Below, piece by piece: positions 1 to 7,200 of a stretch of 29,994 bases of DNA. Both the position numbers and the translations under genes were made by a program. The notes beneath the pieces are model-generated. The model did not search any database. It saw only the letters and a program-made list of their open reading frames with translations, and had not been told where the DNA came from. The DNA is taken from positions 69,265-99,258 of the forward strand of contig CABIYO010000004.1 of NCBI GenBank assembly GCA_902362975.1, read 5' to 3'. Every line of letters starts with the position of its first letter. Position 1 is the stretch's first letter. The DNA is from Caryophanales bacterium. Lineage in GTDB: Bacteria; Bacillota; Bacilli; Exiguobacteriales; Exiguobacteriaceae.

Positions 1-282
1 ATAGTGTGCATGGATGACATCAAGCCCGAACGATTGGATGACACTCGCGATTTTCGCTGAGAGCGTCATGTCGTACGGCGGATACCGAAAGACCGAATAT
101 TGATTGATTTCGACTTGATGGAACGTGATATTCGGGTGATAGGCGTTCAAACGAAACGGCATGCTACTCGTAATGAAATGAACGTCATGTCCTCGGTCCG
201 CAAGCTTCATACCGAGCTCTGTCGCCAATATCCCAGAGCCTCCGACCGATGGATAACACAGAATCCCAATCCGATATGTCAT
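1..282 (-). CDS. bshA: N-acetyl-alpha-D-glucosaminyl L-malate synthase BshA, N-terminal part
   Basis: This is the first 94 codons of a GT4-family glycosyltransferase; the rest lies beyond the left edge of the window. BshA joins UDP-GlcNAc to L-malate in the first step of bacillithiol synthesis in the cytoplasm. Translation of the minus strand starts [17 protein letters not shown] and continues with ATELG and, near the edge, DVIHAHY, which match the sugar-nucleotide transferase N-terminal Rossmann fold of BshA. The ATG at 282 overlaps the bshB1 stop by 4 bases (ATGA), so the two are translationally coupled. In B. subtilis the order bshB1-bshA-cca is the same. Confidence is high because both the sequence and the neighbour agree. 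Confidence 0.93.
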   Translation of the reverse strand, partial: MTYRIGILCYPSVGGSGILATELGMKLADRGHDVHFITSSMPFRLNAYHPNITFHQVEINQYSVFRYPPYDMTLSAKIASVIQSFGLDVIHAHY

Positions 283-962
283 GCGAGCTCACCTGCTCGT
301 TTTACGACATACGGTCGAACGCGCTTCAAGCCTTCTGCATAAGCAACGCCAATCAAGCTCCCAAAATGGCGTTCACGGGCGATGACCCGTTCCACGTACG
401 CATCGGTGAGCGGTGTCTTCACCCCATCGACGGGGGTGAACTGACTTGCGTAACATTGAAGCGCCTGTGTCTTCACTTCGATCGTGTTACTAATATCCAC
501 GCACACATCTGGTTCGACGTGAGCATTGATCATATATTGGTACACACTTTCCGGACGATATGCCTCGAATTCCGGTAAGTATTTCCGAATCCCAGCATTA
601 AACAGCGCCTCTGTCACGAGATGGGCGCAGGCCGCGTGGTCCGGATGGCGGTCGACCTCATATGGATAGAGCAAGTGGGTTGGGCGCTCACGGCGAATCA
701 AGGAGACGATTGCCTCGAGCTGCTCTTCTCCCCCGTCAATCCCCCGGTCTTTAAATCCTAGATTGATTCGACGGACACCAAGCACGGCATCAGCCGCACT
801 TGCCTCCTGAAGTCTCGTTTCTACATCACCATTTGAAGAAAGTTCCGCTCTCGTCAAATCGACGTACACGACCTCAGTCTTCTCTTTCGTCCATTGGGCG
901 GTCATGCCGGCGATTCCGATTTCGATATCATCCGGATGTGCCCCGATGGCTACTACTTTCAT
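279..962 (-). CDS. bshB1: N-acetyl-alpha-D-glucosaminyl L-malate deacetylase BshB1
   Basis: A 227-residue PIG-L/LmbE-family zinc deacetylase. It removes the acetyl group from GlcNAc-malate to give GlcN-malate, the second step of bacillithiol synthesis. The N-terminus [16 protein letters not shown] carries the family zinc motif AHPDD at residues 8-12, and HPDHAA near residue 105 supplies the third metal ligand. Length is normal for the family. The start at 962 has a good Shine-Dalgarno sequence (GAGGTGATGTAG before ATG). It is the first gene of an operon with bshA, driven by the promoter at 985-1013. BshB2-type deacetylases are an alternative name for related proteins, but the linkage to bshA favours BshB1. 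Confidence 0.94.
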   Translation of the reverse strand: MKVVAIGAHPDDIEIGIAGMTAQWTKEKTEVVYVDLTRAELSSNGDVETRLQEASAADAVLGVRRINLGFKDRGIDGGEEQLEAIVSLIRRERPTHLLYPYEVDRHPDHAACAHLVTEALFNAGIRKYLPEFEAYRPESVYQYMINAHVEPDVCVDISNTIEVKTQALQCYASQFTPVDGVKTPLTDAYVERVIARERHFGSLIGVAYAEGLKRVRPYVVKRAGELA

Positions 963-984
963 CTACATCACCTCTTCTTTGAAA

Positions 985-1013
985 AGTATAGCCGACTCGT
1001 TTCTGAATGTCAT
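985..1013 (-). promoter_or_regulatory. Sigma-A-type promoter of the bshB1-bshA operon
   Basis: On the minus strand, ATGACA (1013-1008) is followed after exactly 17 bases by TATACT (990-985). This is five of six matches at -35 and a strong -10, about 20 bases upstream of the bshB1 start. Seen in sequence; transcription is inferred. Confidence 0.6.
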
Positions 1014-1073
1014 ATGTTCAGGGTAGTCAATCGAACTGTTTTTCGAGTACTCTATCAAAGGGGGGTGAACCTG

Positions 1074-1949
1074 ATGACGGTACAATTACCGATTCGTGTT
1101 CGAAATATTATTTTTATCTTAATAGGTTCTTTTATTTTTGCATTCGGCGTTTATCACTTCAACGTCCAAAACAATTTGGCCGAGGGTGGATTCACCGGGA
1201 TCACATTGATTCTCCGTGGACTATTTGATATCTCACCTTCTGTCACGAACTTGGCACTAAACATCCCGCTCTTTTTCATGAGTTACAAGTTGTTGGGTCG
1301 CACGACCTTCATCTATACGCTCATCGGGACGTTCTCCTTTTCACTTTGGTACGCACTCATCGCCAAGTATTCGACACTCGTCATCGACTTGACGGACGAT
1401 ATGGTGCTCGCAAGTCTGTTTGCCGGTCTCTTTATCGGGGTCGGACTCGGCATCATCTTCAACAATGGCGGGACGACGGGCGGCGTCGATATCATCGCAC
1501 GACTCGTACAACGCTATTTCGGATGGTCGATTGGGAAGACGTTTCTCATCTTTGACTTCTTTGTCATCGTCCTCAGTTTGACGTACCTCGACATTCGTGA
1601 GGCGATGTACACGCTCCTCGCCGTCTATATCGGGGCACGCGTCATCGACTCGATGCAAGAAGGAACGTATGCCGGTAAAGCGGCGATGATCATCAGTGAC
1701 CACCGCACTGCTATCGCCGACGGTATTCATGCTACGATGAACCGCGGCACGACCCGACTGCTCGCGAAAGGAGGTTATTCGAACCGAGAACTCGAGGTCT
1801 TATATGTCGTTGTCGGTCGTAACGAAGTGAACCGCTTGAAGACGATTGTCAAACAAATCGACCCGCATGCGTTCGTCACGTTCCATCACGTGTTTGAAGT
1901 CGGGGGCGAAGGGTTTACTTTCGATGAAAATCGGATGCCTCTGAAATAA
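1074..1949 (+). CDS. YitT family membrane protein with C-terminal DUF2179 domain
   Basis: A 291-residue integral membrane protein of the YitT family. Five or so hydrophobic segments occupy roughly the first 200 residues (for example IIFILIGSFIFAFGVYHF and LASLFAGLFIGVGLGIIF), and a soluble C-terminal DUF2179 domain follows, ending in VTFHHVFEVGGEGF. The glycine-rich stretch NNGGTTGGVDIIARL is typical of the family. Its molecular function is not established. The start at ATG 1074 is chosen because AAAGGGGGGTGA lies just upstream; the reading frame is open further 5' but that part does not look like protein and overlaps the bshB1 promoter. B. subtilis has a YitT paralogue, YpjC, close to bshB1, so this may be its counterpart, although here it is transcribed in the opposite direction. 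Confidence 0.9.
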   Translation: MTVQLPIRVRNIIFILIGSFIFAFGVYHFNVQNNLAEGGFTGITLILRGLFDISPSVTNLALNIPLFFMSYKLLGRTTFIYTLIGTFSFSLWYALIAKYSTLVIDLTDDMVLASLFAGLFIGVGLGIIFNNGGTTGGVDIIARLVQRYFGWSIGKTFLIFDFFVIVLSLTYLDIREAMYTLLAVYIGARVIDSMQEGTYAGKAAMIISDHRTAIADGIHATMNRGTTRLLAKGGYSNRELEVLYVVVGRNEVNRLKTIVKQIDPHAFVTFHHVFEVGGEGFTFDENRMPLK

Positions 1950-1951
1950 GC

Positions 1952-1994
1952 AAAAAAAATCGCCTCGTTCACAAAGATGAACGGGCGTTTTTTA
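1952..1994. terminator. Bidirectional intrinsic terminator
   Basis: CGCC-T-CGTTCA pairs with TGAACG-GGCG around a short loop (1961-1987), with one bulged T. It is followed on the plus strand by T6 and on the minus strand by a run of eight T. It closes the YitT gene from the left and the greA-like pseudogene from the right. Confidence 0.8.
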
Positions 1995-2423
1995 TGGTTC
2001 GATGTGGAGCACCTCGACTTGAATCGTTTAACCCATTGTCGCCCCCATCAAACGATGACCGAGTGGAGATGTCACGGATATGCTTTCTCGTTCTAGATCC
2101 GCTTCTGCCTCACGCACGATTCGATAGCTCTCGGTCTCTTCTTGTTGCACTTCCCGAATCACGACCTGATTTCCGAACGTCACGACTTACGAACGTTCAG
2201 ATATAACGATGATCGCGTCATCAAGGTGGTGATTCAGTTCTCATATATCCGCCTCGATTCACTCCTATTCACGTACCGCTTCAGTGTAGGTGACGTCTTC
2301 GCGGAAATCACAAAACTTTCGAGCTATCCGTACCCGTTCACGTGCATCCGTTCGATCTCTTCTTAGCATCGCAAGTCGATCTGTCAATTGGTGATGACCC
2401 GTCTCTGTCAGTTTCGGTTTCAT
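1992..2423 (-). pseudogene. Decayed GreA-family transcription elongation factor
   Basis: Reading the minus strand from ATG 2423 to TAA 1992 gives 143 residues in one uninterrupted frame register that follow GreA along its whole length. The N-terminal coiled coil shows LTETGHHQLTDRLAML and IARKFCDFREDVTYTEA, which corresponds to the family segment with GDLSENAEY and keeps the acidic D and E of the coil tip. The C-terminal FKBP-like half shows VTFGNQVVIREVQ, YRIVREAEAD and SPLGHRLMGATMG. Five codons are stops: 53 (TAG, 2265-2267), 55 (TGA, 2259-2261), 61 (TGA, 2241-2243), 79 (TAA, 2187-2189) and 132 (TAA, 2028-2030). There is no frameshift. No Shine-Dalgarno sequence precedes the ATG and a terminator of the upstream gene sits just before it. 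Intact GreA proteins are near 158 residues, so this is a slightly shorter, diverged paralogue, not translated as a whole. The 538-base gap 1950-2487 holds only this and two terminators. Confidence 0.85.
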
Positions 2424-2439
2424 TAACAATATTTCTTTT

Positions 2440-2478
2440 CGTCAAAAAATCAAAGAATCCCGCCAATCGACGGGATTC
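2440..2478 (-). terminator. Intrinsic terminator of the zinc metallopeptidase gene
   Basis: A perfect 8-bp stem GAATCCCG / CGGGATTC (2455-2462 and 2471-2478) is followed on the minus strand by TTTGATTTTTT. It begins ten bases after the peptidase stop codon. Confidence 0.85.
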
Positions 2479-2487
2479 CATTCAATC

Positions 2488-3171
2488 CTATTCCTCACGT
2501 GGCATAAAGACGATGAGTGCCAAACGAATGAGTTCGGCAACCGCAACGAGCGTTGCAGCCACATACGTCCATGCTGCGGCATTCAACACTTTACGTGCAC
2601 CAGTCTCTTCTGTCGCCGTCACAATCCCGTGAGACGTCAATTGCGCCATCGCTCGTTTCGATGCATCGAACTCGACGGGTAGCGTGACCAACTGGAACAC
2701 GACCGCCCCGAGCATCATGAGGACACCGAGTTGAGCCAACCCGAGTGCCCCGAATAAGAAACCAGCGAGCAACAACGGGAACGACAAGTTCGACGTGATA
2801 TTGACGACCGGAACAAGGCTGTGGCGGATGCGCATCATCTTATAGCCTGTCGCATCTTGAATGACGTGGCCAATCTCGTGCGCAGCGATCGCTGCAGACG
2901 AGATTGTCGATCCTTGGTACACTTCGCGAGACAAACGAACGACTTTATTGACCGGGTCATAGTGGTCGCTCATGAGTCCGTCGACCATTTCGATTCTCAC
3001 GTTATACACACCGTTTTGTTTCATGATGAAATCAGCGACCTGTGCACCTGTGACACCGCTTTGGAGCGGTTGTTTCAAAAACTTCTTATACGTACTTTTC
3101 ACTCGCATCTGGGCCCATAAGGGGATGAGCATAATCAGTGCAAGATAGAAAATATAGCCACCTAATGACAT
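2488..3171 (-). CDS. YugP-type membrane zinc metallopeptidase
   Basis: A 227-residue protein of the neutral zinc metallopeptidase family represented by B. subtilis YugP. An N-terminal membrane segment (FYLALIMLIPLWAQM) is followed by a soluble part and the zinc motif HEIGH at about residues 102-106, then two or more hydrophobic segments (FPLLLAGFLFGALGLAQL and MLGAVVFQLVTL), and a last one near the C-terminus. The following EFDASKRAM is characteristic of the family. The substrate is unknown. The start at 3171 has GAGGTGAAATAGAAA upstream. It lies 38 bases after ypjA in the same direction and has its own terminator. It is not in this position in B. subtilis, where yugP lies elsewhere. Confidence 0.9.
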   Translation of the reverse strand: MSLGGYIFYLALIMLIPLWAQMRVKSTYKKFLKQPLQSGVTGAQVADFIMKQNGVYNVRIEMVDGLMSDHYDPVNKVVRLSREVYQGSTISSAAIAAHEIGHVIQDATGYKMMRIRHSLVPVVNITSNLSFPLLLAGFLFGALGLAQLGVLMMLGAVVFQLVTLPVEFDASKRAMAQLTSHGIVTATEETGARKVLNAAAWTYVAATLVAVAELIRLALIVFMPREE

Positions 3172-3209
3172 TTTCTATTTCACCTCTGCATGTATTTGAT
3201 AATTTAATT

Positions 3210-3827
3210 TTACATTCTTAAGACCTTATTTTCAAGCGATGGGCGTAATACGAAGGCATATCCCATAAAAAAACATAATCCGGTTAACCAAAAGGAGCCG
3301 TAGCCGATCCACATGATGTGTTCTGCCAGTGACGGATAGCGTGGCCATTGACCGAGTACGTAATCGACGACGTCATTATGAATTACCCAAATCAGCGTAC
3401 AAACAAACGAGGTGACCGTCCATTTCATGAATGGCGCATAGATGAGCGCCTGTAAGGCCATCGCACCATGAGAGACCATCAACATGACTGCCATCAAGAT
3501 GGTCAAGGTCGGAGCGTCCGGAGGTAACGTACCGAGATACATGATATTCATGATTACGGCCCAAACGCCGTATTTGATCAATGTGATAAAGGCGAGTGTC
3601 TCGAACAACGGGGAGCGCTTGTTGGCTAACCAAAGTCCGAGAACAATCGTAAAGAAGAACGATGCCGTCGGACTATCCGGTACGAATAGCCAATAGATGT
3701 ACGGTGTGTCACGCAATTGAGGCTCGTACCAGATATACCCGTAAATTGTCCCTCCCAAGTTGATGATCAATAAAACAGTCAGTACAATCCGATGCATCAA
3801 GAACGGTTTTAAAAACATGGGGTTCAT
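3210..3827 (-). CDS. ypjA: DUF1405 membrane protein, YpjA-like
   Basis: A 205-residue integral membrane protein with about six hydrophobic segments, for example IVLTVLLIINLGGTIYGYIW and FFFTIVLGLWLANKRS, and the conserved-looking stretch LFVPDSPTASFFF. It matches the DUF1405 family, of which B. subtilis YpjA, encoded just after qcrC, is a member. Function is not known. The start at ATG 3827 is chosen because AAAGGA lies 8 bases upstream; the frame extends to 4091 but that extension runs antiparallel to the terminator and over the qcrC coding end and has no protein-like character. An internal ATG three codons later is also possible. Expression would come from read-through of the qcr terminator or a promoter not recognised here. 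Confidence 0.85.
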   Translation of the reverse strand: MNPMFLKPFLMHRIVLTVLLIINLGGTIYGYIWYEPQLRDTPYIYWLFVPDSPTASFFFTIVLGLWLANKRSPLFETLAFITLIKYGVWAVIMNIMYLGTLPPDAPTLTILMAVMLMVSHGAMALQALIYAPFMKWTVTSFVCTLIWVIHNDVVDYVLGQWPRYPSLAEHIMWIGYGSFWLTGLCFFMGYAFVLRPSLENKVLRM

Positions 3828-3871
3828 TGTCTCAATCCTTTTCTTCAGTTTATCGTATGCGTCGTGCAGAA

Positions 3872-3906
3872 GTAAAAAAGTGTAGCCCGATATCCAGGCT
3901 ACACTT
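3872..3906 (-). terminator. Intrinsic terminator of the qcrABC operon
   Basis: AAGTGTAGCC pairs perfectly with GGCTACACTT (3878-3887 and 3897-3906) around a 9-base loop, and the minus strand continues into TTTTTTACT. It lies immediately after the qcrC stop. Confidence 0.9.
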
Positions 3907-3912
3907 GAAGAC

Positions 3913-4707
3913 TTACTTGTTATTTTCGCCGCCTTCACCGTATGAAGCGATGAACTCAGACATGGCTTGGAGATCTTCATCTGAACCGTCCCACTGACCT
4001 GCTGGCATCGTACCGACACCGTTGACCGCGATTTCCGCGATCTCTTCGGCCGTATACTGTGTTCCGACGAGTGCTGGAGCCGCTGCTCCACCTTCTAGGT
4101 TTTGACCGTGACAGTTGACGCAAGATTGAGCCGCATAAATTTCATACCCTGGAGCGGTCGTATCGATTTCAGGACCTTCACCCGGAATTTGAAGCTCACC
4201 TTGTGCGTGAACTTGATCCCAGTGTGTCGTTTGAACAGATTCCCAAGTCAAGTAGAAGACCGAGAGAATTCCAAGTAACATGAAGCTGATCGCGACTGGT
4301 CGTTTCGCCGGTCGACGCTCGAGACCTTGGTCAAGCCATGGTGCAACGAGAAGTGCCGTGAATGCCAAGCCTGGAATAATGACTGTACCGAGTAAAATCC
4401 AGTCCCCAGCAGCGAATTGATATTTGAGTAATTGATACAAGAACAAGAAATACCAGTCCGGCAACGGAATGTATGACGTGTTCGTTGGATCGGCGATATT
4501 TTGAAGCGGTGGTGCCTCGACAATTGTCAATGCGATGAATCCGATTAAGAAGACCGCCCCTACCATCCACTCTTTAAGCAAGAAGTTCGGCCAGAACGCC
4601 TCTGTGCGTCCTGGGTATTCTGAATAGTCTTTTGCAATGTTTTGTTTCCGATTCGAGATTCCTACTCGAGAGTCGGTTACAAATTTCATCCCTTTACCGC
4701 GATGCAT
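3913..4707 (-). CDS. qcrC: Menaquinol:cytochrome c reductase cytochrome b/c subunit QcrC
   Basis: A 264-residue subunit of the Bacillus-type bc complex. The N-terminal half resembles subunit IV of the b6f complex, with the Qo-site region PDWYFLFLYQLLKY near residue 83 and three membrane segments. The C-terminal third is a cytochrome c domain facing outside, with the haem motif CVNCH near residue 196 and the probable axial methionine in GTMPAGQW. The start MHRGKGMKF is the same as in B. subtilis QcrC and is preceded by AAGGAGGAGAAACG. It is the last gene of qcrABC, 33 bases after qcrB, and carries electrons to cytochrome c in the aerobic chain. Confidence 0.97.
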   Translation of the reverse strand: MHRGKGMKFVTDSRVGISNRKQNIAKDYSEYPGRTEAFWPNFLLKEWMVGAVFLIGFIALTIVEAPPLQNIADPTNTSYIPLPDWYFLFLYQLLKYQFAAGDWILLGTVIIPGLAFTALLVAPWLDQGLERRPAKRPVAISFMLLGILSVFYLTWESVQTTHWDQVHAQGELQIPGEGPEIDTTAPGYEIYAAQSCVNCHGQNLEGGAAAPALVGTQYTAEEIAEIAVNGVGTMPAGQWDGSDEDLQAMSEFIASYGEGGENNK

Positions 4708-4740
4708 ATCGTTTCTCCTCCTTTTTCTCCTCGAATCGGC

Positions 4741-5412
4741 TTATAGCGGTCCAGAAACCCCTTGTTTACGAATCATCAAGAAGTGGGCTCCCAACAGTCC
4801 AAACAATGCCGCCGGTAAGAAGAAGACGTGAATTGCGAAGAATCGTGCGAGTGTGCTCGCCCCGACAATCTCACCACCAGCGAGAAGTGTCTTCGCAATG
4901 CCACCGATAACCGGTACACTTTCAGCGATTTGAAGCGTAACTTTCGTTGCGAACAATGCCTTCATGTCCCATGGAAGCAAGTATCCTGTGAGTCCGAGCG
5001 CCAACACGACGAAGAACAAGAGAACACCGACGATCCAGTTGAGCTCACGCGGCTTCTTATACGATCCCGTGAAGAACACGCGGAGCGTATGTAAGAATAA
5101 CATGACGATGGCTACAGATGCGCCCCAGTGGTGCATCCCACGAACGATTTGTCCGTGTGCGATCTCATTTTGCAAATAATACACCGACGCGTGCGCGTTG
5201 ATGATATCTGGTACGTAGTACATCGTCAAGAACATCCCTGAAAGGATTTGGATGACGATTGTAAAGAACGTCAAACCGCCAAAACAATAGACAAATGCAG
5301 AGAAGTGATGAGCAGGGTTGACGTGTTCCGGTACTTCATGGTCTGCGATATCGCGCCAGAGCGGTGTGATGTCTACGCGTTCATCGACCCAGTCATAAAT
5401 TTTTTGTAACAT
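4741..5412 (-). CDS. qcrB: Menaquinol:cytochrome c reductase cytochrome b subunit QcrB
   Basis: A 223-residue cytochrome b6-type subunit with four membrane segments that carries the two b haems and oxidises menaquinol. Paired histidines at the expected spacing appear in HHWGASVAIVMLFLH and in AIHVFFLPAALFGLLGAH. Cys43 in FVYCFGG is at the position of the cysteine that binds an extra haem covalently in the Bacillus protein. GYLLPWD is also typical. The start at 5412 has GAGAGGGGGA upstream. It lies 19 bases after qcrA. Length is normal. Confidence 0.97.
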   Translation of the reverse strand: MLQKIYDWVDERVDITPLWRDIADHEVPEHVNPAHHFSAFVYCFGGLTFFTIVIQILSGMFLTMYYVPDIINAHASVYYLQNEIAHGQIVRGMHHWGASVAIVMLFLHTLRVFFTGSYKKPRELNWIVGVLLFFVVLALGLTGYLLPWDMKALFATKVTLQIAESVPVIGGIAKTLLAGGEIVGASTLARFFAIHVFFLPAALFGLLGAHFLMIRKQGVSGPL

Positions 5413-5431
5413 CGGCTAGTTCCCCCTCTCA

Positions 5432-5932
5432 TTACTGAGCGACTGGACTACCTAAGTATAGGAAGCCGTCTTTTTCTTCTTTTTCATAACGTGCAAGTGG
5501 TGCAGTCGGTGGTGTACCTGGGATGTTCGTTCCATCTTTTTCATAACGTCCCAAGTGACATGGACAGAAGAATTCTGTTGGACGAGTCGGGTCACCAGCG
5601 TAGGCCACCTGACAACCTAGGTGTGTACAAATCGGAGAAAGCGCGACAATCTCGCCACTATCTGTTTTGTAAACCCATGCTGAAAGCGTTTCTTCAAATT
5701 CATACCAAGCATCTTGTGTTTGTTTCTTAAAGTCGACACGTTGCGGCTCAGTCGTGATGTCATCAAGACTCATTACTTTTACTTTGTCGCCTGCACCGTT
5801 TTTTTTCAAAACCGGATCGATCGCAAAGTTGACCATCGGACTGATCAATGTTGCCGCCATAAAGCCACCTACTCCAGTCAGTGTGTACGTTAAGAACTGA
5901 CGGCGCGTGACTTTTGACCCATTTTGAGCCAT
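5432..5932 (-). CDS. qcrA: Menaquinol:cytochrome c reductase Rieske iron-sulfur subunit QcrA
   Basis: A 166-residue Rieske [2Fe-2S] protein. The cluster ligands are in CTHLGC (about residues 102-107) and CPCHLGRYEKDG (about 123-134). The N-terminus has a twin-arginine-type motif TRRQFLTYTL followed by a membrane segment, consistent with Tat-dependent insertion and a membrane anchor. It passes electrons from menaquinol at QcrB to the cytochrome c domain of QcrC. The start ATG 5932 is preceded by GAGGGGGGAACGAA. It is the first gene of the operon, with the promoter at 6009-6037 and an untranslated leader of roughly 70 bases. Confidence 0.97.
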   Translation of the reverse strand: MAQNGSKVTRRQFLTYTLTGVGGFMAATLISPMVNFAIDPVLKKNGAGDKVKVMSLDDITTEPQRVDFKKQTQDAWYEFEETLSAWVYKTDSGEIVALSPICTHLGCQVAYAGDPTRPTEFFCPCHLGRYEKDGTNIPGTPPTAPLARYEKEEKDGFLYLGSPVAQ

Positions 5933-6008
5933 TTCGTTCCCCCCTCATTCGTGTGCATAACCCCATAATTCTTTATGCATTCTTCACAAAAATTTCTCAC
6001 TCAACAAA

Positions 6009-6037
6009 ATAGTATATCAATAAAACCTCTACGTCAA
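6009..6037 (-). promoter_or_regulatory. qcrA: Sigma-A-type promoter of qcrABC
   Basis: On the minus strand TTGACG (6037-6032) is followed after exactly 17 bases by TACTAT (6014-6009). The -35 box lies only a few bases after the ypiF stop, so qcrABC can be transcribed separately from ypiF. Seen in sequence; activity is inferred. Confidence 0.75.
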
Positions 6038-6042
6038 CCGCT

Positions 6043-6483
6043 TCATGTCGCCATCCAACGGCTCGAAAGTTCCGTGATGACTTGCGTCGCAAAATTCCGG
6101 ACCATCGTGTGCGCCTGATCGCTTGACATCGATCCAAGCGCGAGCGGCGGTACGAACAAAACCGGCAATTCAAATGTTTTGAAACGGACGTCTGACGCGA
6201 TAAACAATACGTGAGAAAATCCAGATGAATTTGCTTTCGCCACCACGTCCTGCGCCAACTTCACACCAGCTTCCACATCGGTGTAACTGATGGTCGGGCT
6301 GAGCATCGTTCGACCATATAATTGACGTTCTGTCTCAGCCGTGACGGCATGAATCACTTCATAGCTTTCGGCTTTACGAACCATATCTTCACCAAACGCC
6401 AATTCTGCGAGCGGAACGATGAGCGTATCGACGTATTGTCGTTCGGCAATCGAGCGGAGTGCCCCTTGACTATCGAACCTCAT
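6043..6483 (-). CDS. ypiF: YpiF family protein (DUF2487)
   Basis: A 146-residue soluble protein of the DUF2487 family, with the recognisable stretches YVDTLIVPLAEL, TAETERQLYGRTMLSPTISY and FVPPLALGSM. Biochemical role is unknown; in B. subtilis it stands directly upstream of qcrA, as here. The start is set at ATG 6483, because the ideal Shine-Dalgarno AGGAGAGGAGGG lies just before it; the ATG at 6504 would place that sequence inside the reading frame. It follows the ypiB terminator, so it should have its own promoter within 6505-6603: a TACAAT hexamer is present on the minus strand near 6522, without a clear -35. Confidence 0.88.
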   Translation of the reverse strand: MRFDSQGALRSIAERQYVDTLIVPLAELAFGEDMVRKAESYEVIHAVTAETERQLYGRTMLSPTISYTDVEAGVKLAQDVVAKANSSGFSHVLFIASDVRFKTFELPVLFVPPLALGSMSSDQAHTMVRNFATQVITELSSRWMAT

Positions 6484-6603
6484 CTTTTCCCTCCTCTCCT
6501 TCATATCTCATCATGTCTATTGTAGCGTACATGACTTCGCTCACCTTTCAAAGTTATGAACGAACTGTGAAATAATTGTGTATTCCTACGTAATTAATAT
6601 ACC

Positions 6604-6643
6604 AAAAAACAAGCACCTACCGGAACGGAAGCGCTTGTTTTTT
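6604..6643 (-). terminator. Intrinsic terminator after ypiB
   Basis: AACAAGC pairs with GCTTGTT (6608-6614 and 6633-6639) with a partly paired interior, flanked by runs of A on one side and T on the other. It starts at the base next to the ypiB stop and ends the cheR-aro-ypiA-ypiB transcript; it could also act on the plus strand. Confidence 0.75.
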
Positions 6644-7177
6644 TCAAAATAATTTAGATGCTCGCACTTGATGAAGTTGAGTCGTCAGATTGCGGAATAA
6701 ATTCTCGTCTCGTCGGTCGAGCGCTTTATCGATTTCAATCAGCAATCGCTCTTCTTCAAATTGAGCAACCGATGCTTGAATGACCGTTTGAGCAGAGGAA
6801 GAGACTTCATCTCTCACTTCTGCCACTGGTTCAAACGGATTCTGTTCGACGATGTCGACCCAGTTCTCATCGATCATCATACCTTGAAAATTTAACTCTA
6901 CATAGATTGGCCCATCGTGTAGACGGATGTCATGATAAGCCTTCTCAGGATTCATGGTCACAAGGTCTCCCCGTCGGTATCGAAACGGTTCACCGTCAAA
7001 CCCGTACGCTGTCATCACGAGACTTCGTGGTGAGACCGAAGCGTTTGTCACGAAATGAACGTTGCCAAGCTTTTCAGGATGTCTTAACCAATAGTCAAGA
7101 ATCCACTTTGCTTCACGTTTCCGAAGCGTATGATGAGCGACGAATCGCTTCAAAAAATTACGTTTCCGCTCGACCAT
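6644..7177 (-). CDS. ypiB: YpiB family protein (UPF0302)
   Basis: A 177-residue soluble protein of the UPF0302/YpiB family. Family features are REAKWILDYWLRHPEKL, VHFV-N-A with PRSLVM, EKAYHDIRL and, at the C-terminus, a helical segment with IDKALDRRDENLFRNLTTQL. Function is unknown. In B. subtilis YpiB is encoded between the TPR protein YpiA and YpiF, the same order as here. The start ATG 7177 follows GAGGTCAG, and the gene is 23 bases after ypiA, so both are probably on one transcript. Confidence 0.88.
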   Translation of the reverse strand: MVERKRNFLKRFVAHHTLRKREAKWILDYWLRHPEKLGNVHFVTNASVSPRSLVMTAYGFDGEPFRYRRGDLVTMNPEKAYHDIRLHDGPIYVELNFQGMMIDENWVDIVEQNPFEPVAEVRDEVSSSAQTVIQASVAQFEEERLLIEIDKALDRRDENLFRNLTTQLHQVRASKLF

Positions 7178-7200
7178 CTGACCTCATTCCCTTCCCATAT

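Noticed and set aside
894..1073. 60-codon 5' extension of the YitT open frame
   Set aside because: It overlaps the bshB1 start and promoter, has no protein-like character, and the good ribosome site belongs to ATG 1074.
1994..2366. Short plus-strand open frames between the YitT gene and the peptidase
   Set aside because: They are antisense to the greA-like pseudogene and have no ribosome sites or family resemblance.
1992..2423. Recoding or suppression of the five stops in the greA-like gene
   Set aside because: All three stop codons occur, neighbouring genes end at the same codons, and no ribosome binding site is present.
3828..4091. N-terminal extension of the YpjA-like protein
   Set aside because: It would run through the qcr terminator and the end of qcrC; ATG 3827 has a ribosome site and fits the family length.
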